Below are positions 1-9,080 of a stretch of 64,000 nt of DNA, piece after piece (the stretch's first letter is position 1; every line of letters starts with the position of its first letter). Under the pieces are notes generated by a model. The model did no database searches. It was not told where the DNA came from and worked only from the letters and a program-made list of their open reading frames with translations. This stretch comes from Synaphobranchus kaupii. Taxonomy: Eukaryota > Chordata > Actinopteri > Anguilliformes > Synaphobranchidae. The DNA is taken from positions 852,676 through 916,675 of the forward strand of contig JAINUF010000027.1 of the NCBI GenBank assembly GCA_029718625.1, read 5' to 3'. The translations under genes and the position numbers were made by a program.

Positions 1-13
1 GTGCTGTAAGCAT
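1..13 (+). rRNA. RN5S: 5S rRNA gene, 3' end only (window edge)
   Basis: The window opens at nt 108 of a 5S gene (GTGCTGTAAGCAT), followed by the usual T-run terminator. The truncated copy C follows at the expected 355-bp offset. Its type cannot be told from this fragment. Confidence 0.9.
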
Positions 14-248
14 TTTTAAAAGTTTTGTTTTCCGTTTTCGCACGCGATGGGGCTGTTCGCCGAGGTAAAAGGTGGAAACTATCACTGTATTATTCACAAT
101 GATGATAATTAAACGTATCCTAATTATGCAGTCGATAATATGCACTCTCGTAATTGTGCTCCTTTGACCGCGTTGATAAACAGAATTAAGCGGAACCGGC
201 GTTTGAAATTTAGAAACAATTTAACCCGGGTCAGCTCATTTCACCTTT

Positions 249-310
249 GCTCACGGCCATCCCACACTGAAAAGGCCCGAACCCGAGCTGTATTGTGATA
301 GCGCATTTTC
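249..310 (+). pseudogene. Truncated 5S copy C, unit 0
   Basis: Starts like a 5S gene (GCTCACGGCCATCCCACACT) and matches it to about nt 37. It then jumps to GCTGTA, resembling nt 110-115, and GCATTTT, resembling the 3' end. About 72 nt are missing, including the A box, intermediate element and C box of the internal control region. It therefore cannot bind TFIIIA normally or yield 5S rRNA. Its 5' flank is still ~90% like that of the intact genes. Confidence 0.85.
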
Positions 311-448
311 AAAACTCAAGTGTCATCGATTGCAGTGCGCATTAGGTGTAAACGACAATTCGGCAGCTCAGAGCACCTGTCCTCAAGCGATCCGCTAGCC
401 TCAGCCTTTCAGTAGCTTGGATGACAGGCTCACGCCACCGCGCCCAGC
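311..448 (-). ncRNA. 7SL (SRP) Alu-domain-like RNA gene, unit 0
   Basis: On the - strand this reads GCTGGGCGCGGTGGCG, then GCCTGTCATCC, AAGCTACT, GGCTGAGGCT and GGATCGCTTGAG, which aligns without large gaps to the first ~85 nt of 7SL RNA. It ends at a TTTT run. See the unit 2 copy (3475) for the full description. The CRE is at 493-500. Confidence 0.7.
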
Positions 449-1114
449 GAAAGCCGAATGGCATTTTATTGCTTTTCTAGAAAGCAGCGTTGTGACGTCA
501 AATAGGCATCAGTCTGATTCTCTGCGCAACGTTCCCTAGAGTGGTAGGCTATAAATAGGCAGAGGAAACAAGGTCAACAAGAAAACAGCAAACATTAGGT
601 CAATCGTTAGCCGACAGCAACGTGAAGTGAAATAAAAATAATAATAACGGGAGATTTTGCAAAAACAAAGCAGAAACTAAATAAGCCCCTCTTCAGTCTG
701 ACCGAAGCTAAACGAAAATCGAAATAAAAATAGAAAAGTAAGTAAAAGCAAACCTACTTAAAATTCAAAGTTATTCTGACAGGTTCGTTAATTTAGCTAA
801 ACCAGCAGCCAATCTATGCCTATAAATGAACATTTTGTTGTTAATATGAGTTCTGTAACTTATTAAATTGAGTTTGCAGGAAAAGATAATTCTGAATAGA
901 AACCGCTTGACGTGCCTTTACGCATGAATCCAAACACACATAGATTTTGATTGTACCAAAGAACAAATTCCGATAAGGAAAATGACTAATTATGCAGTCG
1001 ACAATATGCACTCTCGTAATTGTGCTCCTTTGACCGCGTTGATAAGCAAAATAAAGCGGAACCGGCGGTTGACGTTTAGAAACAATTTAACCCGGGTCAG
1101 CTCAGGGCAACTTC

Positions 1115-1234
1115 GCTCACGGCCATACCACACTGAAAGAGCCCGAACTCGTCCGATCTCGGAAGCCAAACAGTGTAGGGCCTGGTTAGTACTTGGATGG
1201 GAGACCGCCTGGGAATACTAGGTGCTGTAAGCAT
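1115..1234 (+). rRNA. RN5S: 5S rRNA gene, type B sequence in the A position
   Basis: First gene of unit 1. The gene and proximal flank (from GGTTGACG on) are type B, but the more distal flank (AATAAAGCGG and the ATGACTAATTATG leader) is type A. The switch lies about 50-65 bp upstream, so this is a crossover or gene-conversion product. Confidence 0.96.
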
Positions 1235-1475
1235 TTTTAAAAGTTTTGTTTTCCGTTTTCGCACGCGATGGGGCTGTTCGCCGAGGTAAAAGGTGGAAAC
1301 TATCACTGTATTATTCACAATGATGATAATTAAACGTCTTCGTATCCTAATTATGCAGTCGATAATATTCACTCTCGTAATTTTGCTCCTTTGACCGCGT
1401 TGATAAGCAAAATTAAACGGAACCGGCGGTTGACGTTTAGAAACAATTTAACCCGGGTCAGCTCAGGGCAACTTC

Positions 1476-1595
1476 GCTCACGGCCATACCACACTGAAAG
1501 AGCCCGAACTCGTCCGATCTCGGAAGCCAAACAGTGTAGGGCCTGGTTAGTACTTGGATGGGAGACCGCCTGGGAATACTAGGTGCTGTAAGCAT
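1476..1595 (+). rRNA. RN5S: 5S rRNA gene, type B (reference description)
   Basis: 5S rRNA is the small RNA of the large ribosomal subunit, made by RNA polymerase III from an internal promoter. The 120-nt gene has the normal length and the conserved internal control region: A box near nt 50-64, and C box near nt 80-97 (GGATGGGAGACCGCCTG). A TTTTT terminator follows nt 119. Type B is defined by G25, A26, C40, A56 and C68, and by the upstream sequence CAGCTCAGGGCAACTTC. Nt 18 (A) and 60 (T) pair where most vertebrates have C and G, so helix II is kept. Helix I has a C4/A115 mismatch. An AT-rich AACAATTTAA sits near -30. Some or all copies in the array may be silent. Confidence 0.97.
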
Positions 1596-1830
1596 TTTTA
1601 AAAGTTTTGTTTTCCGTTTTCGCACGCGATGGGGCTGTTCGCCGAGGTAAAAGGTGGAAACTATCACTGTATTATTCACAATGATGATAATTAAACGTAT
1701 CCTAATTATGCAGTCGATAATATGCACTCTCGTAATTGTGCTCCTTTGACCGCGTTGATAAACAGAATTAAGCGGAACCGGCGTTTGAAATTTAGAAACA
1801 ATTTAACCCGGGTCAGCTCATTTCACCTTT

Positions 1831-1892
1831 GCTCACGGCCATCCCACACTGAAAAGGCCCGAACCCGAGCTGTATTGTGATAGCGCATTTTC
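1831..1892 (+). pseudogene. Truncated 5S copy C, unit 1
   Basis: Same gutted form as in unit 0. No private change noticed in the 5S-like part. Confidence 0.85.
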
Positions 1893-2030
1893 AAAACTCA
1901 AGTGTCATCGATTGCAGTGCGCATTAGGTGTAAACGACAATTCGGCAGCTCAGAGCACCTGTCCTCAAGCGATCCGCTAGCCTCAGCCTTTCAGTAGCTT
2001 GGATGACAGGCTCACGCCACCGCGCCAAGC
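1893..2030 (-). ncRNA. 7SL Alu-domain-like RNA gene, unit 1
   Basis: 5' end reads GCTTGGCGCGG (G4 to T), a variant shared with units 8 and 10. CRE at 2075-2082 intact. Confidence 0.68.
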
Positions 2031-2696
2031 GAAAGCCGAATGGCATTTTATTGCTTTTCTAGAAAGCAGTGTTGTGACGTCAAATAGGCATCAGTCTGAT
2101 TCTCTGCGCAACGTTCCCTAGATTGGTAGGCTATAAATAGGCAGAGGAAACAAGGTCAACAAGAAAACAGCAAAAATTAGGTCAATCGTTAGCCGACAGC
2201 AACGTGAAGTGAAATAAAAATAATAATAACGGGAGATTTTGCAAAAACAAAGCAGAAACTAAATAAGCCCCTCTTCAGTCTGACCGAAGCTAAACGAAAA
2301 TCGAAATAAAAATAGAAAAGTAAGTAAAAGCAAACCTACTTAAAATTCAAAGTTATTCTGACAGGTTCGTTAATTTAACTAAACCAGCAGCCAATATATG
2401 CCTATAAATGAACATTTTGTTGTTAATATGAGTTCTGTAACTTATTAAATTGAGTTTGCAGGAAAAGATAATTCTGAATAGAAACCGCTTGACGTGCCTT
2501 TACGCATGAATCCAAACACACATAGATTTTGATTGTACCAAAGAACAAATTCCGATAAGGAAAATGACTAATTATGCAGTCGACAATATGCACTCTCGTA
2601 ATTGTGCTCCTTTGACCGCGTTGATAAGCAAAATAAAGCGGAACCGGCGGTTGAAGTTTAGAAATAATTTAACCCGGGTCAGCTCCGGTCACCTTC

Positions 2697-2816
2697 GCTC
2701 ACGGCCATACCACACTGAAAATGCCCGAACTCGTCTGATCTCGGAAGCCAAGCAGTGTAGGGCTTGGTTAGTACTTGGATGGGAGACCGCCTGGGAATAC
2801 TAGGTGCTGTAAGCAT
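2697..2816 (+). rRNA. RN5S: 5S rRNA gene, type A (reference description)
   Basis: Full 120-nt 5S gene with intact internal control region and a TTTTT terminator at 2816-2820. Type A is defined by A25, T26, T40, G56 and T68, and by the upstream sequence CAGCTCCGGTCACCTTC. T68 pairs with G107 as a wobble, so helix V is kept. As in type B, C4 faces A115 in helix I. An AT-rich AAATAATTT lies at about -35 to -27, a possible upstream TATA-like element. The 3' flank has the GGTTGAAAC variant. Types A and B alternate along the array and are each homogeneous. Confidence 0.97.
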
Positions 2817-3057
2817 TTTTAAAAGTTTTGTTTTCCGTTTTCGCACGCGATGGGGCTGTTCGCCGAGGTAAAAGGTTGAAACTATCACTGTATTATTCAC
2901 AATGATGATAATTAAACGTCTTCGTATCCTAATTATGCAGTCGATAATATTCACTCTCGTAATTTTGCTCCTTTGACCGCGTTGATAAGCAAAATTAAAC
3001 GGAACCGGCGGTTGACGTTTAGAAACAATTTAACCCGGGTCAGCTCAGGGCAACTTC

Positions 3058-3177
3058 GATCACGGCCATACCACACTGAAAGAGCCCGAACTCGTCCGAT
3101 CTCGGAAGCCAAACAGTGTAGGGCCTGGTTAGTACTTGGATGGGAGACCGCCTGGGAATACTAGGTGCTGTAAGCAT
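3058..3177 (+). rRNA. RN5S: 5S rRNA gene, type B, unit 2
   Basis: Private change C2A (GATCACGG start), which faces G117 and removes a second helix I pair. This transcript would have a badly weakened terminal stem. Confidence 0.95.
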
Positions 3178-3412
3178 TTTTAAAAGTTTTGTTTTCCGTT
3201 TTCGCACGCGATGGGGCTGTTCGCCGAGGTAAAAGGTGGAAACTATCACTGTATTATTCACAATGATGATAATTAAACGTATCCTAATTATGCAGTCGAT
3301 AATATGCACTCTCGTAATTGTGCTCCTTTGACCGCGTTGATAAACAGAATTAAGCGGAACCGGCGTTTGAAATTTAGAAACAATTTAACCCGGGTCAGCT
3401 CATTTCACCTTT

Positions 3413-3474
3413 GCTCACGGCCATCCCACACTGAAAAGGCCCGAACCCGAGCTGTATTGTGATAGCGCATTTTC
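3413..3474 (+). pseudogene. Truncated 5S copy C, unit 2
   Basis: Same form as unit 0. Distance to the next gene is 866 bp, the usual value. Confidence 0.85.
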
Positions 3475-3612
3475 AAAACTCAAGTGTCATCGATTGCAGT
3501 GCGCATTAGGTGTAAACGACAATTCGGCAGCTCAGAGCACCTGTCCTCAAGCGATCCGCTAGCCTCAGCCTTTCAGTAGCTTGGATGACAGGCTCACGCC
3601 ACCGCGCCCAGC
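3475..3612 (-). ncRNA. 7SL (SRP) Alu-domain-like RNA gene, unit 2 (reference description)
   Basis: 7SL RNA is the scaffold of the signal recognition particle; its Alu domain binds SRP9/14. From +1 at 3612 the - strand reads GCTGGGCGCGGTGGCG, GAGCCTGTCATCCAAGCTACT, GGCTGAGGCTAGCGGATCGC and TTGAGGACAGG, closely matching human 7SL nt 1-75 as I recall it. G13, G14, C34 and C37, known for loop-loop pairing, and the UGU turn at nt 23-25 are kept; helix 4 looks weakened. After about nt 85 similarity fades, apart from CACTGCA near nt 112-118, and a TTTT run ends the unit at ~138 nt. The S domain is absent. Upstream, TGACGTCA lies at -52 to -45 (3657-3664), where vertebrate 7SL genes have an ATF/CRE site. 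It could be a live Alu-like RNA gene or a homogenised relic. Confidence 0.72.
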
Positions 3613-3664
3613 GAAAGCCGAATGGCATTTTATTGCTTTTCTAGAAAGCAGCGTTGTGACGTCA
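3613..3664 (-). promoter_or_regulatory. Upstream promoter of the 7SL-like gene: CRE, HSE-like palindrome, AT-rich box
   Basis: Read on the - strand upstream of +1 at 3612: TGACGTCA at -52 to -45, TTCTAGAA (a two-unit heat-shock-element-like palindrome inside a longer near-palindrome, 3634-3650) at about -34 to -27, and AATAAAATG near -22. The CRE position matches that of human 7SL. The same block recurs in every unit, 245-251 bp after each C start for the CRE. Units 14-17, 19 and 21 change AATAAAAT to AATACAAT. Function is inferred from position only. Confidence 0.55.
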
Positions 3665-4145
3665 AATAGGCATCAGTCTGATTCTCTGCGCAACGTTCCC
3701 TAGAGTGGTAGGCTATAAATAGGCAGAGGAAACAAGGTCAACAAGAAAACAACAAACATTAGGTCAATCGTTAGCCGACAGCAACGTGAAGTGAAATAAA
3801 AATAATAATAACGGGAGATTTTGCAAAAACAAAGCAGAAACTAAATAAGCCCCTCTTCAGTCTGACCGAAGCTAAACGAAAATCGAAATAAAAATAGAAA
3901 AGTAAGTAAAAGCAAACCTACTTAAAATTCAAAGTTATTCTGACAGGTTCGTTAATTTAACTAAACCAGCAGCCAATATATGCCTATAAATGAACATTTT
4001 GTTGTTAATATGAGTTCTGTAACTTATTAAATTGAGTTTGCAGGAAAAGATAATTCTGAATAGAAACCGCTTGACGTGCCTTTACGCATGAATCCAAACA
4101 CACATAGATTTTGATTGTACCAAAGAACAAATTCCGATAAGGAAA
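3665..4145. repeat. A-rich intergenic spacer, representative copy
   Basis: No gene seen. Contains TATAAATA (+ strand, 3714-3721), a long A-rich stretch near 3745-3935 and a second TATAAAT near 3984. The equivalent stretch lies between each 7SL-like promoter and a point ~134 bp before the next 5S gene. Copies differ by single bases, such as TTAGCTAAACC or TTAACTAAACC, AATCTATG or AATATATG, and ATTCCGATAAGG or ATTCAGATAAGG. In units 25, 26 and 33 the TATAAATA is TATACATA. Confidence 0.7.
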
Positions 4146-4278
4146 ATGACTAATTATGCAGTCGACAATATGCACTCTCGTAATTGTGCTCCTTTGACCG
4201 CGTTGATAAGCAAAATAAAGCGGAACCGGCGGTTGAAGTTTAGAAATAATTTAACCCGGGTCAGCTCCGGTCACCTTC

Positions 4279-4398
4279 GCTCACGGCCATACCACACTGA
4301 AAATGCCCGAACTCGTCTGATCTCGGAAGCCAAGCAGTGTAGGGCTTGGTTAGTACTTGGATGGGAGACCGCCTGGGAATACTAGGTGCTGTAAGCAT
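4279..4398 (+). rRNA. RN5S: 5S rRNA gene, type A, unit 3
   Basis: No private change noticed. The 3' flank has GGTTG. Confidence 0.96.
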
Positions 4399-4639
4399 TT
4401 TTAAAAGTTTTGTTTTCCGTTTTCGCACGCGATGGGGCTGTTCGCCGAGGTAAAAGGTTGAAACTATCACTGTATTATTCACAATGATGATAATTAAACG
4501 TCTTCGTATCCTAATTATGCAGTCGATAATATTCACTCTCGTAATTTTGCTCCTTTGACCGCGTTGATAAGCAAAATTAAACGGAACCGGCGGTTGACGT
4601 TTAGAAACAATTTAACCCGGGTCAGCTCAGGGCAACTTC

Positions 4640-4759
4640 GCTCACGGCCATACCACACTGAAAGAGCCCGAACTCGTCCGATCTCGGAAGCCAAACAGTG
4701 TAGGGCCTGGTTAGTACTTGGATGGGAGACCGCCTGGGAATACTAGGTGCTGTAAGCAT
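4640..4759 (+). rRNA. RN5S: 5S rRNA gene, type B, unit 3
   Basis: No private change noticed. Confidence 0.96.
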
Positions 4760-4994
4760 TTTTAAAAGTTTTGTTTTCCGTTTTCGCACGCGATGGGGCT
4801 GTTCGCCGAGGTAAAAGGTGGAAACTATCACTGTATTATTCACAATGATGATAATTAAACGTATCCTAATTATGCAGTCGATAATATGCACTCTCGTAAT
4901 TGTGCTCCTTTGACCGCGTTGATAAACAGAATTAAGCGGAACCGGCGTTTGAAATTTAGAAACAATTTAACCCGGGTCAGCTCATTTCACCTTT

Positions 4995-5056
4995 GCTCAC
5001 GGCCATCCCACACTGAAAAGGCCCGAACCCGAGCTGTATTGTGATAGCGCATTTTC
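4995..5056 (+). pseudogene. Truncated 5S copy C, unit 3
   Basis: Standard gutted copy. Confidence 0.85.
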
Positions 5057-5194
5057 AAAACTCAAGTGTCATCGATTGCAGTGCGCATTAGGTGTAAACG
5101 ACAATTCGGCAGCTCAGAGCACCTGTCCTCAAGCGATCCGCTAGCCTCAGCCTTTCAGTAGCTTGGATGACAGGCTCACGCCACCGCGCCCAGC
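5057..5194 (-). ncRNA. 7SL Alu-domain-like RNA gene, unit 3
   Basis: Standard copy. The far spacer has AATCTAAGCC, private to this unit. Confidence 0.7.
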
Positions 5195-5860
5195 GAAAGC
5201 CGAATGGCATTTTATTGCTTTTCTAGAAAGCAGCGTTGTGACGTCAAATAGGCATCAGTCTGATTCTCTGCGCAACGTTCCCTAGAGTGGTAGGCTATAA
5301 ATAGGCAGAGGAAACAAGGTCAACAAGAAAACAGCAAACATTAGGTCAATCGTTAGCCGACAGCAACGTGAAGTGAAATAAAAATAATAATAACGGGAGA
5401 TTTTGCAAAAACAAAGCAGAAACTAAATAAGCCCCTCTTCAGTCTGACCGAAGCTAAACGAAAATCGAAATAAAAATAGAAAAGTAAGTAAAAGCAAACC
5501 TACTTAAAATTCAAAGTTATTCTGACAGGTTCGTTAATTTAGCTAAACCAGCAGCCAATCTAAGCCTATAAATGAACATTTTGTTGTTAATATGAGTTCT
5601 GTAACTTATTAAATTGAGTTTGCAGGAAAAGATAATTCTGAATAGAAACCGCTTGACGTGCCTTTACGCATGAATCCAAACACACATAGATTTTGATTGT
5701 ACCAAAGAACAAATTCCGATAAGGAAAATGACTAATTATGCAGTCGACAATATGCACTCTCGTAATTGTGCTCCTTTGACCGCGTTGATAAGCAAAATAA
5801 AGCGGAACCGGCGGTTGAAGTTTAGAAATAATTTAACCCGGGTCAGCTCCGGTCACCTTC

Positions 5861-5980
5861 GCTCACGGCCATACCACACTGAAAATGCCCGAACTCGTCT
5901 GATCTCGGAAGCCAAGCAGTGTAGGGCTTGGTTAGTACTTGGATGGGAGACCGCCTGGGAATACTAGGTGCTGTAAGCAT
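5861..5980 (+). rRNA. RN5S: 5S rRNA gene, type A, unit 4
   Basis: First of four genes in an expanded unit. 3' flank GGTGG. Confidence 0.96.
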
Positions 5981-6221
5981 TTTTAAAAGTTTTGTTTTCC
6001 GTTTTCGCACGCGATGGGGCTGTTCGCCGAGGTAAAAGGTGGAAACTATCACTGTATTATTCACAATGATGATAATTAAACGTCTTCGTATCCTAATTAT
6101 GCAGTCGATAATATTCACTCTCGTAATTTTGCTCCTTTGACCGCGTTGATAAGCAAAATTAAACGGAACCGGCGGTTGACGTTTAGAAACAATTTAACCC
6201 GGGTCAGCTCAGGGCAACTTC

Positions 6222-6341
6222 GCTCACGGCCATACCACACTGAAAGAGCCCGAACTCGTCCGATCTCGGAAGCCAAACAGTGTAGGGCCTGGTTAGTACT
6301 TGGATGGGAGACCGCCTGGGAATACTAGGTGCTGTAAGCAT
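6222..6341 (+). rRNA. RN5S: 5S rRNA gene, type B, unit 4 (first of three)
   Basis: 361 bp after the A gene. Its 3' flank keeps the CTTCGT six bases because another B gene follows rather than C. Confidence 0.96.
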
Positions 6342-6582
6342 TTTTAAAAGTTTTGTTTTCCGTTTTCGCACGCGATGGGGCTGTTCGCCGAGGTAAAAGG
6401 TGGAAACTATCACTGTATTATTCACAATGATGATAATTAAACGTCTTCGTATCCTAATTATGCAGTCGATAATATTCACTCTCGTAATTTTGCTCCTTTG
6501 ACCGCGTTGATAAGCAAAATTAAACGGAACCGGCGGTTGACGTTTAGAAACAATTTAACCCGGGTCAGCTCAGGGCAACTTC

Positions 6583-6702
6583 GCTCACGGCCATACCACA
6601 CTGAAAGAGCCCGAACTCGTCCGATCTCGGAAGCCAAACAGTGTAGGGCCTGGTTAGTACTTGGATGGGAGACCGCCTGGGAATACTAGGTGCTGTAAGC
6701 AT
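6583..6702 (+). rRNA. RN5S: 5S rRNA gene, type B, unit 4 (second of three)
   Basis: Appears identical over 361 bp to the preceding subrepeat, indicating a recent local duplication. Confidence 0.96.
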
Positions 6703-6943
6703 TTTTAAAAGTTTTGTTTTCCGTTTTCGCACGCGATGGGGCTGTTCGCCGAGGTAAAAGGTGGAAACTATCACTGTATTATTCACAATGATGATAATTA
6801 AACGTCTTCGTATCCTAATTATGCAGTCGATAATATTCACTCTCGTAATTTTGCTCCTTTGACCGCGTTGATAAGCAAAATTAAACGGAACCGGCGGTTG
6901 ACGTTTAGAAACAATTTAACCCGGGTCAGCTCAGGGCAACTTC

Positions 6944-7063
6944 GCTCACGGCCATACCACACTGAAAGAGCCCGAACTCGTCCGATCTCGGAAGCCAAAC
7001 AGTGTAGGGCCTGGTTAGTACTTGGATGGGAGACCGCCTGGGAATACTAGGTGCTGTAAGCAT
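6944..7063 (+). rRNA. RN5S: 5S rRNA gene, type B, unit 4 (third of three)
   Basis: Last of the B triplet. Its 3' flank has the 6-bp deletion that precedes C. Confidence 0.96.
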
Positions 7064-7298
7064 TTTTAAAAGTTTTGTTTTCCGTTTTCGCACGCGATGG
7101 GGCTGTTCGCCGAGGTAAAAGGTGGAAACTATCACTGTATTATTCACAATGATGATAATTAAACGTATCCTAATTATGCAGTCGATAACATGCACTCTCG
7201 TAATTGTGCTCCTTTGACCGCGTTGATAAACAGAATTAAGCGGAACCGGCGTTTGAAATTTAGAAACAATTTAACCCGGGTCAGCTCATTTCACCTTT

Positions 7299-7360
7299 GC
7301 TCACGGCCATCCCACACTGAAAAGGCCCGAACCCGAGCTGTATTGTGATAGCGCATTTTC
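7299..7360 (+). pseudogene. Truncated 5S copy C, unit 4
   Basis: Standard gutted copy. The flank has GATAACATGCAC, shared with unit 5. Confidence 0.85.
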
Positions 7361-7498
7361 AAAACTCAAGTGTCATCGATTGCAGTGCGCATTAGGTATA
7401 AACGACAATTCGGCAGCTCAGAGCACCTGTCCTCAAGCGATCCGCTAGCCTCAGCCTTTCAGTAGCTTGGATGACAGGCTCACGCCACCGCGCCCAGC
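7361..7498 (-). ncRNA. 7SL Alu-domain-like RNA gene, unit 4
   Basis: Private change near the 3' half (AGGTATAAAC on the + strand instead of AGGTGTAAAC). Confidence 0.68.
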
Positions 7499-8164
7499 GA
7501 AAGCCGAATGGCATTTTATTGCTTTTCTAGAAAGCAGTGTTGTGACGTCAAATAGGCATCAGTCTGATTCTCTGCGCAACGTTCCCTAGAGTGGTAGGCT
7601 ATAAATAGGCAGAGGAAACAAGGTCAACAAGAAAACAGCAAACATTAGGTCAATCGTTAGCCGACAGCAACGTGAAGTGAAATAAAAATAATAATAACGG
7701 GAGATTTTGCAAAAACAAAGCAGAAACTAAATAAGCCCCTCTTCAGTCTGACCGAAGCTAAACGAAAATCGAAATAAAAATAGAAAAGTAAGTAAAAGCA
7801 AACCTACTTAAAATTCAAAGTTATTCTGACAGGTTCGTTAATTTAGCTAAACCAGCAGCCAATCTATGCCTATAAATGAACATTTTGTTGTTAATATGAG
7901 TTCTGTAACTTATTAAATTGAGTTTGCAGGAAAAGATAATTCTGAATAGAAACCGCTTGACGTGCCTTTACGCATGAATCCAAACACACATAGATTTTGA
8001 TTGTACCAAAGAACAAATTCCGATAAGGAAAATGACTAATTATGCAGTCGACAATATGCACTCTCGTAATTGTGCTCCTTTGACCGCGTTGATAAGCAAA
8101 ATAAAGCGGAACCGGCGGTTGAAGTTTAGAAATAATTTAACCCGGGTCAGCTCCGGTCACCTTC

Positions 8165-8284
8165 GCTCACGGCCATACCACACTGAAAATGCCCGAACTC
8201 GTCTGATCTCGGAAGCCAAGCAGTGTAGGGCTTGGTTAGTACTTGGATGGGAGACCGCCTGGGAATACTAGGTGCTGTAAGCAT
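8165..8284 (+). rRNA. RN5S: 5S rRNA gene, type A, unit 5
   Basis: No private change noticed. Confidence 0.96.
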
Positions 8285-8525
8285 TTTTAAAAGTTTTGTT
8301 TTCCGTTTTCGCACGCGATGGGGCTGTTCGCCGAGGTAAAAGGTGGAAACTATCACTGTATTATTCACAATGATGATAATTAAACGTCTTCGTATCCTAA
8401 TTATGCAGTCGATAATATTCACTCTCGTAATTTTGCTCCTTTGACCGCGTTGATAAGCAAAATTAAACGGAACCGGCGGTTGACGTTTAGAAACAATTTA
8501 ACCCGGGTCAGCTCAGGGCAACTTC

Positions 8526-8645
8526 GCTCACGGCCATACCACACTGAAAGAGCCCGAACTCGTCCGATCTCGGAAGCCAAACAGTGTAGGGCCTGGTTAG
8601 TACTTGGATGGGAGACCGCCTGGGAATACTAGGTGCTGTAAGCAT
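8526..8645 (+). rRNA. RN5S: 5S rRNA gene, type B, unit 5
   Basis: No private change noticed. Confidence 0.96.
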
Positions 8646-8880
8646 TTTTAAAAGTTTTGTTTTCCGTTTTCGCACGCGATGGGGCTGTTCGCCGAGGTAA
8701 AAGGTGGAAACTATCACTGTATTATTCACAATGATGATAATTAAACGTATCCTAATTATGCAGTCGATAACATGCACTCTCGTAATTGTGCTCCTTTGAC
8801 CGCGTTGATAAACAGAATTAAGCGGAACCGGCGTTTGAAATTTAGAAACAATTTAACCCGGGTCAGCTCATTTCACCTTT

Positions 8881-8942
8881 GCTCACGGCCATCCCACACT
8901 GAAAAGGCCCGAACCCGAGCTGTATTGTGATAGCGCATTTTC
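8881..8942 (+). pseudogene. Truncated 5S copy C, unit 5
   Basis: Standard gutted copy with the GATAACATGCAC flank. Confidence 0.85.
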
Positions 8943-9080
8943 AAAACTCAAGTGTCATCGATTGCAGTGCGCATTAGGTGTAAACGACAATTCGGCAGCT
9001 CAGAGCACCTGTCCTCAAGCGATCCGCTAGCCTCAGCCTTTCAGTAGCTTGGATGACAGGCTCACGCCACCGCGCCCAGC
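8943..9080 (-). ncRNA. 7SL Alu-domain-like RNA gene, unit 5
   Basis: Standard copy. The far spacer has GGTCAAAAAG instead of GGTCAACAAG. Confidence 0.7.

Noticed and set aside
982..1221. Recurring + strand reading frames of 63-91 codons ending at each 5S gene (start ATGACTAATTATG)
   Set aside because: They run through the 5S gene and stop at its CTAG. They recur only because the repeat recurs, and change as the RNA gene changes. No protein family resemblance.
1097..1372. Recurring - strand reading frames of 89-91 codons antisense to each 5S gene
   Set aside because: Shadow of the conserved RNA gene and its flank; substitutions are not biased to synonymous sites.
3745..4145. snRNA, tRNA or histone gene in the spacer
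   Set aside because: Looked for U1, U2, U5, U6 start motifs, tRNA arms and a histone reading frame; none found.
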